Below, in pieces: positions 36,341 through 48,117 of a stretch of DNA of 64,000 bases; within the stretch, counting starts at the first letter, position 1; each line of letters opens with the position of its first letter. The DNA comes from Combretum micranthum (taxonomy: Eukaryota; Streptophyta; Magnoliopsida; Myrtales; Combretaceae). The stretch is taken from the NCBI GenBank assembly GCA_024138025.1, contig JAMXBD010000206.1, positions 620,001 through 684,000 on the forward strand, written 5' to 3'. A model generated the notes under the pieces. It did no database searches, was not told where the DNA came from, and saw nothing but the letters and a program-made list of their open reading frames with translations. The position numbers were made by a program, and so were the translations under genes.

Positions 36341-37211
36341 TAGGGGTGGACATGGATCGGTTTGGCTCGGTTTTGCCTAAAACCAAACCAAACCATAATT
36401 TATGGTTTGATTTTTGTTTCATCCCAAATTAAACCTTTAAGTAACGGTTTGGTTCGGATTAGAAATTTTTTAGACTATTAAATAACGGTTTGATTCGGTT
36501 TGGATAACGGATTAAATAAAAATTCTAACTAAAAACTTTCTTTATTCTAATTTTTTTACATTTGTGTAGATATTTAAATATTTATATCATTTTACAAAAT
36601 TTATATTATAAGTCACAATAAAATAATTTATGAATTCATTATACTTTTAATCTATAGTTATCTATAAAATCAGTTGTCCACTAATAAAATACATTTATAA
36701 ACCAATACATAGTAATTCATAATTTATAATTTATAATTTTTAATAGAACCATTAAGTTAATTATCTACTAATAAATTTAGCTAAAATAAAAAATCATCTA
36801 TCAATAAAATTTATCAACGAATAAATGATCAGTTGACAAAATCTATTAAACAATTAATACATAATAAGAGTTTATAACTGAATAAACAAATATCTACTTT
36901 ATAAAGTTAAAAGCGATTAAAAAAAATAATAGTTCATCTTCAATAAAAAAATACATACTATGAACCTAAAAAAAAATTTAAAAATGAATAAGTTGATTTT
37001 AATCAATATTCACAAAATAATAAATATAAAATGAAATCACATTAACATCTAATAAAATATTATTATATTTTTCGAAAACGATTTGGTTAGGTTTTAGGAT
37101 TTGTTTGATTGGAAATTTTTTTAACTAAACCATTAAAAAAACCATATTTTCGGTTTCGATTGGTTTGGTTACAGATTGGTTCAGTTTGGTTGGTTTTTTT
37201 GCCTACTCCTA
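36341..37211. mobile_element. Non-autonomous hAT-type MITE
   Basis: The left end TAGGGGTGGACATGG and the right end CCTACTCCTA (reverse complement TAGGAGTAGG) are imperfect inverted repeats of the hAT form. An 8-bp duplication flanks it, GTCTCTAG (36333-36340) against GTCTCCAG (37212-37219), one mismatch. Subterminal regions are full of GGTTTGGTTCGG-type repeats; the middle is AT-rich and non-coding. It separates the RT entry from the protease region of the level-0 gypsy element, so it inserted after that element. Confidence 0.8.
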
Positions 37212-37219
37212 GTCTCCAG

Positions 37220-38960
37220 TACTCTCTTAACATGCAATATGTATACTGATTCTATAGCTTCTATAGCTAGATTAATGTCTCCTCTAGACATAAACATAGA
37301 TTTCTTCTTCAGCACTCTATTCATCTGTAATTGAGCCTTTCTAACCTCTTCTAGTGTCATTAGATTCAAAACTTTCTTCTTACCATCCTTCTAAAAAGCA
37401 TAAGTATACCAATATCCGTTACATAAAATCATGTGAGATCAAACATCCATAGTCTCCCTAACAAGATATGGGAGGCACACATGGGCAACACATCACAAAT
37501 AACTTCATCTAAGTATTTATCACCAATAGTAAAAGGCACCTTAACTTGTTGATTCACTTATAGATTGCCTTAATCATTGAGCCAATGTAACTTATACGAT
37601 TTGGGATGTGTTGTTATAGTCAATTTCAGTTTGTCTACTAAAGTAACAGCTATGACATTGATGCAACTCCCTCTATTAATGATGAACACATACGTATTTC
37701 CCTTTACTCTATAGGCAACACAGAATAAATTTCCCCTCTACTCCTCTTTAGAAGATTGAGATAGATTAAGAGCTTGTCTCAATACATTAATACTCATATA
37801 TTGATCTTCTCCATACTCTTCATTAACCTTAATATCTACTTTACCATAACAAGTATCTAAGGTTGCAGCTATACTATCTGGTTCGCCAGGTTCATCACCT
37901 TCATCTTCACTGACAACTTCCCCACCAATAGTCATCATTGTCCTTTGATTAGGATATTAAGAAGCAACGTGCCTAGATCTTAAGCACTTAAAACAGTTAA
38001 TTAAGTGCAATCACTCATTGGATGCACCTGCTTTATCTGAGTTACCTTCATTCACATTAAATATTTTTAGTACTCCTTCCATTGCTCATAAAGATGCTAG
38101 ACTCTCCTTTATCGTTGGACCTATTAGAAGTCCCCTTATCAAATTTCCTACTATTTGAAGCATGGATTTTTGAGAGGATGCATACCTATTGTTAGATGAT
38201 TTGTAAGAATAATTTGACCTCTACTATTCCACCTTGAGGGCTAACTAAATGACATCTTTAAGAGTATCATATCTCTGAAGTTCCATAACACAAGTAGTTT
38301 CATGTTTCAAACCTGTAACAAATCTTGCAATTCTCTACTGAAGTGGCTCAGTAGCACTGCTCTTGATCATCAACGACTCAAATTGCTGTGCATACTCATC
38401 TACACTTTTACCCCCTTATATAAAATATTAGAAGCACATGAAAACTTCATGATGGTAATATGTTGGAACAAGTCTTTTTCTTAGTACTCTTTGCATCTCT
38501 TGTCAAGTTCTACTCTCTTCTTCGCCATCCTTTCTTCCAGTACTCTCTAGGTTTTTCCACCATAAGGTGGCATACCTTGCAAATTCAACTACAACTAAAC
38601 AAACTTGTGTGTTTTCTTTAATATCATAACATGCAAAACAACCCTTTAACTTTATCTTTCCAGTCAAGATAATCATATGCCGAACCACTTCTAGTAAAAA
38701 GAAGGCATTTGCAACTTCACATATCCTAAACCTCTAGGTAGTCTAAATTCTATACCATAGGAATCATCATAATCAAGATTATTCCTCTAACTTCTCCTCA
38801 ATTGCTATTGTTAGGCCGTGGGATTGGTACTTCTATGCAAACATTCACTAAGTTAGGGTTTTACATCAACTCCTGAATATTTAAAGCAAGATTATTGGCT
38901 GCTATAGTCAAATCTTGTGTCTGTTGTGCCACACCTCTCATCATCGGTTTGGACCCCTTT
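37220..38960 (-). pseudogene. Ty3/gypsy gag and protease region (level-0 element)
   Basis: From about 38960 leftward the minus strand gives degraded gag: a 'VVEFARYATLWW' block (ORF 38688-38503), a zinc-knuckle trace 'CFKCLRSRHVAS' near 38000, the acidic 'EVVSEDEGDEPGE' linker (37920), 'QYMSINVLRQALNL' and a protease-like 'NRGSCINVI' with 'LVDKLKL' (about 37680-37620). The zinc knuckle lacks at least one Cys position and stops are frequent. Confidence 0.78.
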
Positions 38961-39136
38961 ATTACCCACATCATTACCATGAACCCCTTTATTTCTACGA
39001 ACTCTAATATTAACCACAATCATAATCACAATCACAAACGCTGGGATTGATATTAAACCCTAATATCCAATCACAGCCACACAAACCCTAATCACTATGA
39101 GCACGAAATGGTAGTAGAGCCAACTAGCCATAACTG

Positions 39137-39150
39137 TACTCTAATACTAA
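39137..39150 (-). other. Degenerate tRNA-Met primer site of the level-0 element
   Basis: The minus strand reads TTAGTATTAGAGTA, which equals TTGGTATCAGAGCA with three transitions. It lies upstream of the gag remnant, where a primer site is expected. Confidence 0.5.
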
Positions 39151-39154
39151 TAAA

Positions 39155-39967
39155 TATGATACACCTAAGAAGTTAATCACTAGTGTATATATGGATTAAT
39201 ACTAATTAATCCTAAAGAAATCCCTAAAACTTATCTCGAGAATTAGGGTTTCTTAAACATAAGGTTAAAGCCTTTACTTATCTTGGATATGACACGCAAA
39301 GAAAGCAAAGAAGATATAACACTTGTAAGTAATTGATATGACTTACAATAACATACCTATGTTTTCATTCGCCACAATCAAGATTGATTGATAAGAGTAA
39401 TGGTTTAAAAGCAAAAATTGTCAAAGAGATAGAATTTCGTTCAAAACTAATAATTGTTTTTCCTTACATAATAAAGTTCCTTTTATACCCATAACTTAGG
39501 TTAAAAGGTAAAATAGTAAATACTAATAACAAATAATAAGATATAGTTAATAAAATAAAAGAAATAAATCAACTAAAAGAATTTTTGACAACATCATGGG
39601 GAGTAATTCTTACGACTCAAGAAATCATACGGTCATGACCAAAGCATGTCACATTTGGCTTATGACACATCTATCGACCACAACCTTAGTCATAGACATG
39701 ACACAGGGTATCGTAGATGTGATCTCCTTGGCTAAAATTTGTATGTTCTCACAATCCATGACATGGGCATGATATGTAGCATGATCCACTCATTGATCTT
39801 CTTCAATCCTTGTCACAGTCTCCATCATGGGTGTGATAGAGACTGTGACAAGCTTGCAACCTTTGTCTTCATAATTTTGCACAAAAATTGAAATATATCC
39901 CCATATAGAGTGGATTAAATAGTAATAAAGAAAACTATGCTCATCTTCAAATGGCTCATCAGTCAAA
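39155..39967 (-). repeat. Presumed 5' LTR of the level-0 gypsy element
   Basis: Assigned by position between the degenerate primer site and the tandem array. No matching 3' LTR was recognised on the left, so the outer boundary is uncertain. It contains a phrase array with CATGAC/GTCATG motifs (39630-39870) and a perfect 14-bp inverted repeat. A 108-codon open frame on the minus strand (39790-40116) crosses into the array and has no recognisable family. Confidence 0.4.
39809..39852. repeat. Perfect 14-bp inverted repeat, 16-nt loop
   Basis: CTTGTCACAGTCTC at 39809-39822 is exactly mirrored as GAGACTGTGACAAG at 39839-39852. It would form a stable hairpin in DNA or RNA. It lies in the presumed LTR phrase array. 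Confidence 0.9.
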
Positions 39968-42900
39968 ACTCTCTGAACTAGGTTTTGTAATCCCTTAGCT
40001 CTAGTACTTTTACTCTCTAGCACTTGTAATAGTACCTCTAGCATGATTCCCATCATAGTGCAATGAATCATACGGATCGACCGAGTACGGTCAAAATTGT
40101 TTGTGATGAAAAGCAACTAGAACTTAGTAGATTTATCCCAAGAGCAAGTGGCTCAAGCAACCCTACTCATACATGTATGTTTCCTCATTACCCTGAAGGA
40201 GAAAGTCTGGCCCGATATGACAAGCATATATATTTTTGTATTATAAGCAAGTAGTGTTCTTATTTTTCTTTTTATTTCTATCTTATTTATTTAGCAGCCA
40301 TGAATTGCCCTCTTGTGTTAAGATAGAGATTGGAAAATAGAAGTTGAAAACGAATATTGACGTACTTCCAAGCCAAATGGCTCTATAAAAGAGTTCATTT
40401 ATTGGAAAAAGATGAGATTAGTCATTCCAACCTATTGTTTTCATCTTAAATATTGCAAAAAATTTGGATCAAAGGCCTGCAACAGAATCGCTTTAAATCT
40501 TAATATAGTAGAGATTGTTTTTCCCCTATAGCATGGACATATTGGCTATTCTTTAAAAATACAAAAAGGCTTAAAAAAATCAAAATGCATTGATAATTAT
40601 TTATTTATGTAGCAAAATTGTTAGTCTTTTAATCTTATTGATGTTAGCATCATAGTAATAGCAAAACATGCTGCCTCTTCCTCTTTCTAAAACTATTATT
40701 ACATGCTTGAAAACTCTCTAAGCAAAGTTCTAAAATCCCGTAACTCTAGCTCTTGTAATAAGACATCAAGTTTTATTCCCATCATAGTGCATCATATCCT
40801 AGTGATTGACCAGGTATGGATCAAATTGTCTATGATGAAAAGCAATTGAGACTCAGTAGAATTCCTAAGAAAACAAGTGGCCTTACAACCCTAGTCGCAC
40901 ATGCTTGCTTCATCATTTCTTCAAAGGAAAAAGTCTGGCTCAATATGACAAGCACATTTTTTTAGGTATTATAGGTATGTTGTATTCTTATTTTTCTTTT
41001 CTTTTCTTTTCTATCTTATTTATTTAGCCATGATGCATTGCACTCTTGTATTAAGATAGAGAATGGAAAATAGATGTTGGAAAATAAAATCTCGATGTAC
41101 TTTAAAGCCAAATGGTTCCATAAAAGAGTTAATTTATCGGATAAAGATGAGATGAGTCTTTCTAACCTATTGTTTCCATCTTAAAGATTGCAAAAAGTTT
41201 GGGTCAAAGGCCTACAACAGCAGAGGAATGAATAATGTGTAATTGCTTTAAGTCTTAATATAGTTGAGATTGTTCTTCCCTATAATATGGATGGATTGGC
41301 TATTCTTGAAAAATAAAAATGCGCTTAAAAATATAAAAAAATACATTGATAATTATTTATTTATGTAGCAAAGATGTTAGTCTTTTATTCTTATTGATGT
41401 TAGCATCATAGCAATAGCAAAAATATGCCGCCTCTTCCTCTTTCTAAAACTATTATTACATGCTTGAAAATTTCTAAGCAAAGTTCTATAATACCTTAAC
41501 TCTAGCCCTTGTAATAAGACATCTTGTTTGATTCCCATCATAGTGCATCATATCTTAGGGATCAACTAGCTACGGATGAAATTGTCTATGATGAAAAGCA
41601 ACTGAGATTGAGTTGAATCGTCCTAAGAAAACAAGTGGCTCCACAACTATAGTTGCACACGCTTGCTTCATCATTGCATTAAAGGAAAAAGCCTAGCTCA
41701 ATACGATAAGCACATTTTTTTTAGGTATTATAGGTGTGTTGTGTTCTTATTTTTCTTTTCTATCTTATTTATATAGCCAGGATGCATTGCCCTCTTGTAT
41801 TTAGATAGAGATTGGAAAATAAAAGTTGGAAAATGAATCTTTGATCATGTTTTTTCTATATGTGCTTTTTAAAACTCCTTTTTGTCTCTTTTAAATTCTT
41901 TTAAAAACACAATTTTTAACTGACAGTATATCGGGTGCGTGTGTAGTAATAGTATCTCGGTGAATACCGAGTCGAATCCATAGAGAGTGAGAACTAGCTA
42001 TTAACTATATCAGTCCAAAAATGCACTTGTCAATCCAAATTATCAATGGGTTCAGTTTTTCAAATAATAAGTACTAGATAATAACTCCTTCTAAGGTAAA
42101 CAATTACCCTAAATTAACCAATCAATTTTCCCTATTCCTAGGAAAGTAATTAATTGACAAATCTATATCAATTTACCAAACCCTAATTGAATTATAAACC
42201 ATATGTCTATGTGAAATATAATCCTGATTAGCTATTCATATAGTCAATTAGAAAGAAAATTTCCAATTTTAATCCTAATCTATCATGAATTCCGAATCTA
42301 AGCCAAAATACATGAACGATGAAATAACATCAACAACTTGAATATGAACAAAGATTCAATCAATAGCAGAAATCATCAATCATATAAAATCAGATTTATA
42401 ACTCAAAACCAATTTAAGACCAAAAGAAATTAAGTTTCAAACATCATCCAATAAATGGATATAGAAAAAGAACAAAATCATCTGTCAAAGAAATCCTGTT
42501 CTTGAAATCAAAAAACAAATGATGTCTTAAACTTGAATCCTAGTGTGGAATCTGATATCAAATTAAAATAAAAAACAAACTAGTGTTCAATCCCTAATCT
42601 AGATCTAAGAATAATGGAGAGAGGAGCTATTTTCATGCCTAATGTTTTGTTCATAACCAAATGATGCAATAAGAGAAGTTTCTATATGGAAAGTTTCAGG
42701 GAAGATACGCTGGCACTCTACACCAGAGGTGTACTTTTGGATCTAGCTGGCCTTCTTTTTAAGAATTGATTTTTGAGAGCATTTTTGAATGTACACTAGC
42801 TCAACGCTGGCAGTATAGAATCTCTAATAGCCGGTATACGTTGAAAATATGAAAGCTAATGAAATCCTTCATGTACGTTGGCTGTTTTAGAGGCAGTATT

Positions 42901-45900
42901 ATGTGTAGAAAGTTCATGGCGATTTTCGACTTTACTCTAATCGGTATTTGCCAAAACTTATAAAATGAAAGTTGTAGATATTTCTCTCCTCTTTCAATAT
43001 GATCTTGAATAATATCAAACGAAGCTTGGATGAGAGAAATATATCAAATTTACTAAGATAGTGTTGGGATGCAATTCTTAGTGATATCCTGCACTTGCAG
43101 TAAATTCAAGATGATTTTCAACTTTCATTCTTTCATAATTAGCAAAAACCAAAAAAATAAAGCTTGTATATCTATTTCTTATCTTTCCATAGGATTTTGA
43201 ATCACATCAAAAGGAGATTAGACGAAAGAGATATGTGCAATTTACCAAACTCTATCATTTTCTAAAACGTGAACGCCATCACTGTAATAGCAGTAGCTTC
43301 ATGGCATATTTCGACCATGATGCATTCCGAATTCATTCATGCCTAAAACATAAAATTGAAGATCTCTCTCTTATCTTTCAGTATCAAAGGAGCTTGAATG
43401 ATAGAGATATACCAAATTTACGAAATATCACCAAAACTGTTCTGATATGCTTACATGCCTGGCTTACATTCTTCTCGTCTCTAATTTTGCATAAAACTTC
43501 TCCTAATTGCTTGTATTTGCATTAAAAATCCTTCAAGACCTGAAATATCAAATTATGCACAATTATGCACCATTTACTTAGGATTTCTATAAAATCTATA
43601 ATTAAACATTATTTGATCAAGGAAAAGTTGAGTAAAATATGACTTTATCAACATAAACATACTTTAAAGCCAAAAGGTTCTATAAAAGAGTTCATTTATT
43701 GGAAAAAGATGAGATTAGTCGTTTCAATCGATTGTTTTCATCTTAAATATTACAAAAAGTTTAGGTCAAAGGCCTACAACAGCAGAGCAATGAATAATGT
43801 TTAGTCACTTGAAATCTTAATATATTAGAGATTGTTCTTCCCTTATAGCATGGACATATTTGCTATTCTTAAAATAAAAAAAAAACAAAAAGGCTTAAAA
43901 AAATAAATTGATAATTATTTATTTATGCAGCAAAATTGTTAGTCTTTTATTCTTATTGATGTTAGCATCATAGCAATAGCAAAAATATGCCACCAATTCC
44001 TCTTTCTTAAACAATTATTAGATGCTTCAAAACTCTCCCAACAGAGTTCTATAATCGCTTAGCTCTAGCTTTTATAATAAGACATCTAGTTCAATTCCAA
44101 TCATAATGCATCATATCCTAGGGATCGACTAGGTACGGATGAAATTGTTTATGATGAAAAGCTACATAGACTCAGTAGAATTGTCCTAAAAAAACAAATG
44201 GCTCTGCAACCCTAGTCGCACATGCTTGCTTCATCATTGCTTTAAAGTAAAAGGCTATGCTCAATATGAAAAGCACATTTTTTAGGTATTATAGGTGTGT
44301 TGTGTTCTTATTTTTCATTTCTTTTCTTTTCTATCTTACATATTTAGCCATGATGCATTGCCCTCTTATATTAAGATAGAGATTGGAAAACAGAAGTTGG
44401 AAAATGAATCTTGATGTACTTTCAAGCCAAATGATTCTTGAAAAGAGTTCATTTATTGGAAAAAGATGAGATTTGTCATTCCAACCTATTACTTTCATCT
44501 TAAATATTGCAAAAAGTTTGGGTCAAAGGCTGCAGCAGTAGAGGAATGAATAATGTTTAATTGCTTTAAATCTTAATATAGTAGAGATTGTTCTTCCCTT
44601 ATAGCATGGACAAACTGGCTATTCTTGAAAAATAAAAAAAGGCCTAAAAAAAATCAAAATACATTGATAATTATTTATTTATGTAGCAAAATTGTTAGTC
44701 TTTTATTCTTATTGTTGTTAGCATCATAGCAATAGCAAAAATATGCTGCCTCTTCCTCTTTCTAAAACTACTATTACATGCTTGAAAACTCTTTGAGCAA
44801 AGTTCTATGATCCCTTAACTCTAGCTCTTGTAATAAGACATCTAGGTTGATTCCCATCGTAGTGCATCATATCGTAGGGATTGACCAGCTACGGATGAAA
44901 TTGTCTATGATGAAAAGGAACTGAGGCTTAGTAGAATTGTCCTAAGAAAACAAGTGGCTTTGCAACCCTAGTTGCACAAGCTTGCTTCATCATTGCTTTA
45001 AAGGAAGAAGTCTGGCTCAATATGACAAGCACATTTTTTTTAGGTATTTTAGGTGTGTTGTGTTCTTATTTTTATTATTGTTTTATTTTCGATCTTTTTT
45101 ATTTAGCTTGGATGCATTGCCCTCTTGTATTGAGATAGAGATTTGAAAAGAGAAGTTGGAAAATGAATCTTGACGTGCTTTCAAGCCAAATGGTTCTTTC
45201 TAAGAGTTCATTTATTGGATCAAGATGGGATGATTCGTTCTAACCTATTGCTTTCATCTTAAATATTGCAAAAAGTTTAGGTCAAATGTTGCAATAGTAG
45301 ATGAATGAATAATGTTTAATCGCTTTAAACCTTAATATAGTAGAGATTGTTCTTCCCCTATAGTATGGACAGATTGGCTATTCTTGAAAAATACAAAGGG
45401 CCTTAAACACAAAAAAATCTAACAAAATGCGCTGATAATTATTTATTTATGTAGCAAAATTGTTAGTCTTTATTCTTATTGATGTTAGCATCATAGCCAT
45501 AGCAAAAATGCCACCTCTTCCTCTTTCTAAAACTATTATTACATGCTTCAAAAATCTCTAAACGAAGTTTTATAATCCCTTAACTCTAGCTCTTGTAATA
45601 AGACATCTAGTTTATTCCCATCGTAGTGCATCATATCCTAGGGATCGACTAGCTTTGGATGAAATTGTCTATGATGAAAAGCAACTGAGACTCAGTAGAA
45701 TTGTCCCAAGAAAACAAGTGGCTCATGCAACCCTAGTCGCAGACGCTTGTTTCATCATTGGTTTAAAGTAAAATGTCCAACTCAATATGATATGCACATT
45801 TTTGTAGGTATCTTAGGTGTGTTATGTTCGTATTTTTCTTTTCTTTTCTTTCTTATTTATTTAGGCAAGGTTGCATTACCCTCTCATCTTAAGATATATA

Positions 45901-46936
45901 TTGGAGAATAGAAGTTTGAAAATGAATATTGATGTTCTTTCAAGCCAAATTGTTCAGTAAAAGAGTTCATTTATTTGAAAAATACGAGATTACTCATTTT
46001 AACCTATTGTTTTCATCTTAAATGTTGCATAAAGTTTGGGTCAAAGGCCTGCAGCAGAGGAATGAATAATGTATAATTGCTTTAAGTCCTAATGTAGTTG
46101 AGATTGTTCTTCCCTTATAGCATGGAAAGATTGGCTATTCTTAAAAAAAATACAAAGAGGTTTAAAAACGAAAAAATATAACAAAATATATTGATAATTG
46201 TTTATTTATGTAGCAAAATTGTTAGTCTTTTATTCTTATTGATGTTAGTATCACAACTATAGCAAAAGTATGCCACCTCTTCCTCTTTCTAAAACCATTA
46301 TTACACACTTCAAAACTCTCTGAACAAAGTTCTATAATCTTTTAACTCTAGCTCTTGTAATAAGACATCTAGTTTGAGTCACATCGTAGTACATCATATC
46401 CTAGGGATCGACCAGGTATAGATGAAATTGTCTATGATGAAAAGAAATCAAGACTTAGTAGAATTGTCCTAAGAAGACATGTAGCTCATGCAACCCTAGT
46501 AGCACACGCTTGTTTCATCATTGGTTTAAAGGAAAAAAATCTGGCTCAATATGATGAGCGCATTTTTTAAAGGTACTATAGGCGTGTTGTGTTCATATTT
46601 TTCTTTTCTTTTCTATCTTATTTATTTAGCAAGGATCCATTGCCCTCTTATCTTAAGATATATATTATAAAATAGAAGTTATAAAATGAATCTTGACGTA
46701 CTTTCAAATCAAATGGTTTAGTAAACGAGTTCATTTATTAGAAAAAAGATGAGATTAATCTTAAATGTTGCAGAAAGTTTGGGTCAAAGGCCTACAACAG
46801 CATAGGAAAGAATAATGTTTAATTACTTTAAATCCTAATGAAGCATGGACATATTGGCTATTCTTGAAAAATACAAAAAGGCTTAAAAATGAAAAAAAAT
46901 ATAACTAATTACATTGATAATTATTTATTTATGTAG
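39968..46936 (+). repeat. Tandem macrosatellite, seven units of about 730-765 bp
   Basis: The marker CATCRTAGTG starts units at 40051, 40780, 41536, 44099 (as AATCATAATG), 44855, 45619 and 46382. Spacings are 729, 756, 2563 (with a 1.8-kb insert), 756, 764 and 763. Every unit repeats the same order: CTCTAGCTCTTGTAATAAGACATC, the marker, a GTCTATGATGAAAAG block, GACAAGCACATTTTTT, a TTTTCTTTTC tract, ATAGAGATTGGAAAAT, GTTCATTTATTGGAAAAAGATGAG, and GATAATTATTTATTTATGTAGC. Unit-to-unit identity looks high but with indels. Unit 1 keeps a 63-codon open frame (40063-40254) that other units break; no protein family is recognised. Confidence 0.95.
41848..43650 (-). mobile_element. LTR-like insertion (about 1.8 kb) inside the third array unit
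   Basis: The array sequence breaks at about 41841 (GAATCTT) and resumes at about 43655 (CATACTTTAAAGCC). On the minus strand the insert starts TGATAAAGTCATATTTTACTC, very like the Athila LTR start, and near its end has GGATTCGACTCGGTATTCACC, a phrase common near the ends of Athila/Tat LTRs. No internal genes, so it is probably a solo LTR. A clean 5-bp duplication could not be found, so the ends are good only to a few bases. Confidence 0.65.
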
Positions 46937-47245
46937 CCGAAAACGATTTTTTTATCAACCTAAATTCCTAAGCAGATCCATATGATCTAATTAAATAAAA
47001 AAGGGGATTGCAATATACTTTTTACAAAGCTTTCGAATTACTGATCAATAAGTGTTGCATATGCGAACACCTTCTACTATATCCATACGATGAATTTCCA
47101 ATAAGATCTCTATGCGTGTACTAGCATATTGAAACAATTTCGAGTTTTGGGAATCTCTCATAAAAGAGTCTCTCATGTTTTGAGTTACAAAATTTCTCTA
47201 CAATTCTAATGTGACAACGAGCATCAGTTAAACCCTAGACGTGAC
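46937..47245. other. Non-array segment replacing part of the last unit
   Basis: The array runs to ATTTATGTAGC at 46936 and array-like sequence (AAAAATATGCC) resumes at about 47248. The 300 bp between do not match the unit and show no gene; whether it is an insertion or a substitution is unclear. Confidence 0.5.
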
Positions 47246-47312
47246 AAAAATATGCCAACTCTTCCTCTTTCTAAATCCATTATTGCACGCTTCTCTCTCT
47301 CTCTCTCTCTCT
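47246..47312 (+). repeat. Displaced array-unit fragment ending in (CT)n
   Basis: Matches the unit at ATGCCACCTCTTCCTCTTTCT..CATTATTRCA, then runs into a (CT)n tract exactly where normal units have AACTCTCTGAG. Confidence 0.75.
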
Positions 47313-47934
47313 CGATTTTGTTCTCCATTTAACTATCTCAGACTTAGCTTCTATGGCATCACTTGCCTCAATTGTTTCATCTTCGCATGTGATAATAAAA
47401 AATAAACATGTGGATTCTTTAGGCTCTAAAACTAAGCATTGGCATTTGTATAAGCTTATCATTAGAATCAATGTTCTATCGAGCCACAATAACAAAGCAA
47501 CTACACTATAATTATGCATTAGATTACCTTGCCTAATAGTTAAGCTTTCACACCAAGATTATTTATTAGGGGTATTGCCTAGGAGCAAAAGATTTAGTTT
47601 GTCAGTACATTTATTTTGCTTATTAGGTTTATTTTTTCATTATTCTTGTATATGTTTAGAATTGTTAAATTGCTCTACACTTTCTAATAAACATTTAGAT
47701 AAATTGGAAATAAATATTTCATGTTTATTTACTTAATATGCCTTTAGATTTCTCATTTTTAAAATTGCTAATTTAAATTACTAATCACAACACATGTTTT
47801 TAGCTCTATTTTACTATTTCACTTTTGATAAGATATAAGGGTTTAAAATAACTTATTAAATATTTTTAAGATAAGATGTTTTATTTGATAATTTAAAAAA
47901 AAAGGATTAAAAATGGAAAAATAATATAAGAAAA
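47313..47934. other. AT-rich stretch without supported gene
   Basis: A minus-strand open frame (47519-47280, 79 codons) runs into the (CT)n tract as an RERE repeat and has no family resemblance. Nothing else is visible. Confidence 0.45.
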
Positions 47935-48117
47935 TAAAATCATAATTATTTATGTAGCAAAATTGTTATTCTTTTTTTCTTATAGCTATTAGCATAAGAG
48001 CTATAGCAAAAACACACTGCCACTTCTTTCTTTATCAAAAACTATCATTATATATATATTTTCTCTTTTTTTTCACATTTTCTTTGCTCTCTCTCTCTCT
48101 TTCTCTCACATGGTTCA
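47935..48117 (+). repeat. Second displaced array-unit fragment ending in CT-rich microsatellite
   Basis: AATTATTTATGTAGCAAAATTG, then TTCTTATAGCTATTAGCAT and the CTTTCTTTATC..AAAACTATCATTA segment follow the unit consensus. It then turns into TATATATA and (CT)n at the same unit position as the fragment at 47246. Confidence 0.7.

Noticed and set aside
39790..40116. 108-codon minus-strand frame across LTR and array start
   Set aside because: It crosses a repeat boundary and the array part is not open in other units.
43235..43525. 96-codon frame inside the LTR-like insertion
   Set aside because: No motif; lies in non-coding LTR sequence that reads on the opposite strand.
39968..46936. Array considered as CRISPR-like or as tandem LTRs
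   Set aside because: Units are about 0.75 kb with no short direct repeats and spacers, and lack TG/CA ends, primer site or 5-bp duplications at unit borders.
47280..47519. 79-codon minus-strand frame ending in an Arg-Glu repeat
   Set aside because: The RERE tail is simply the (CT)n tract translated; no family resemblance.
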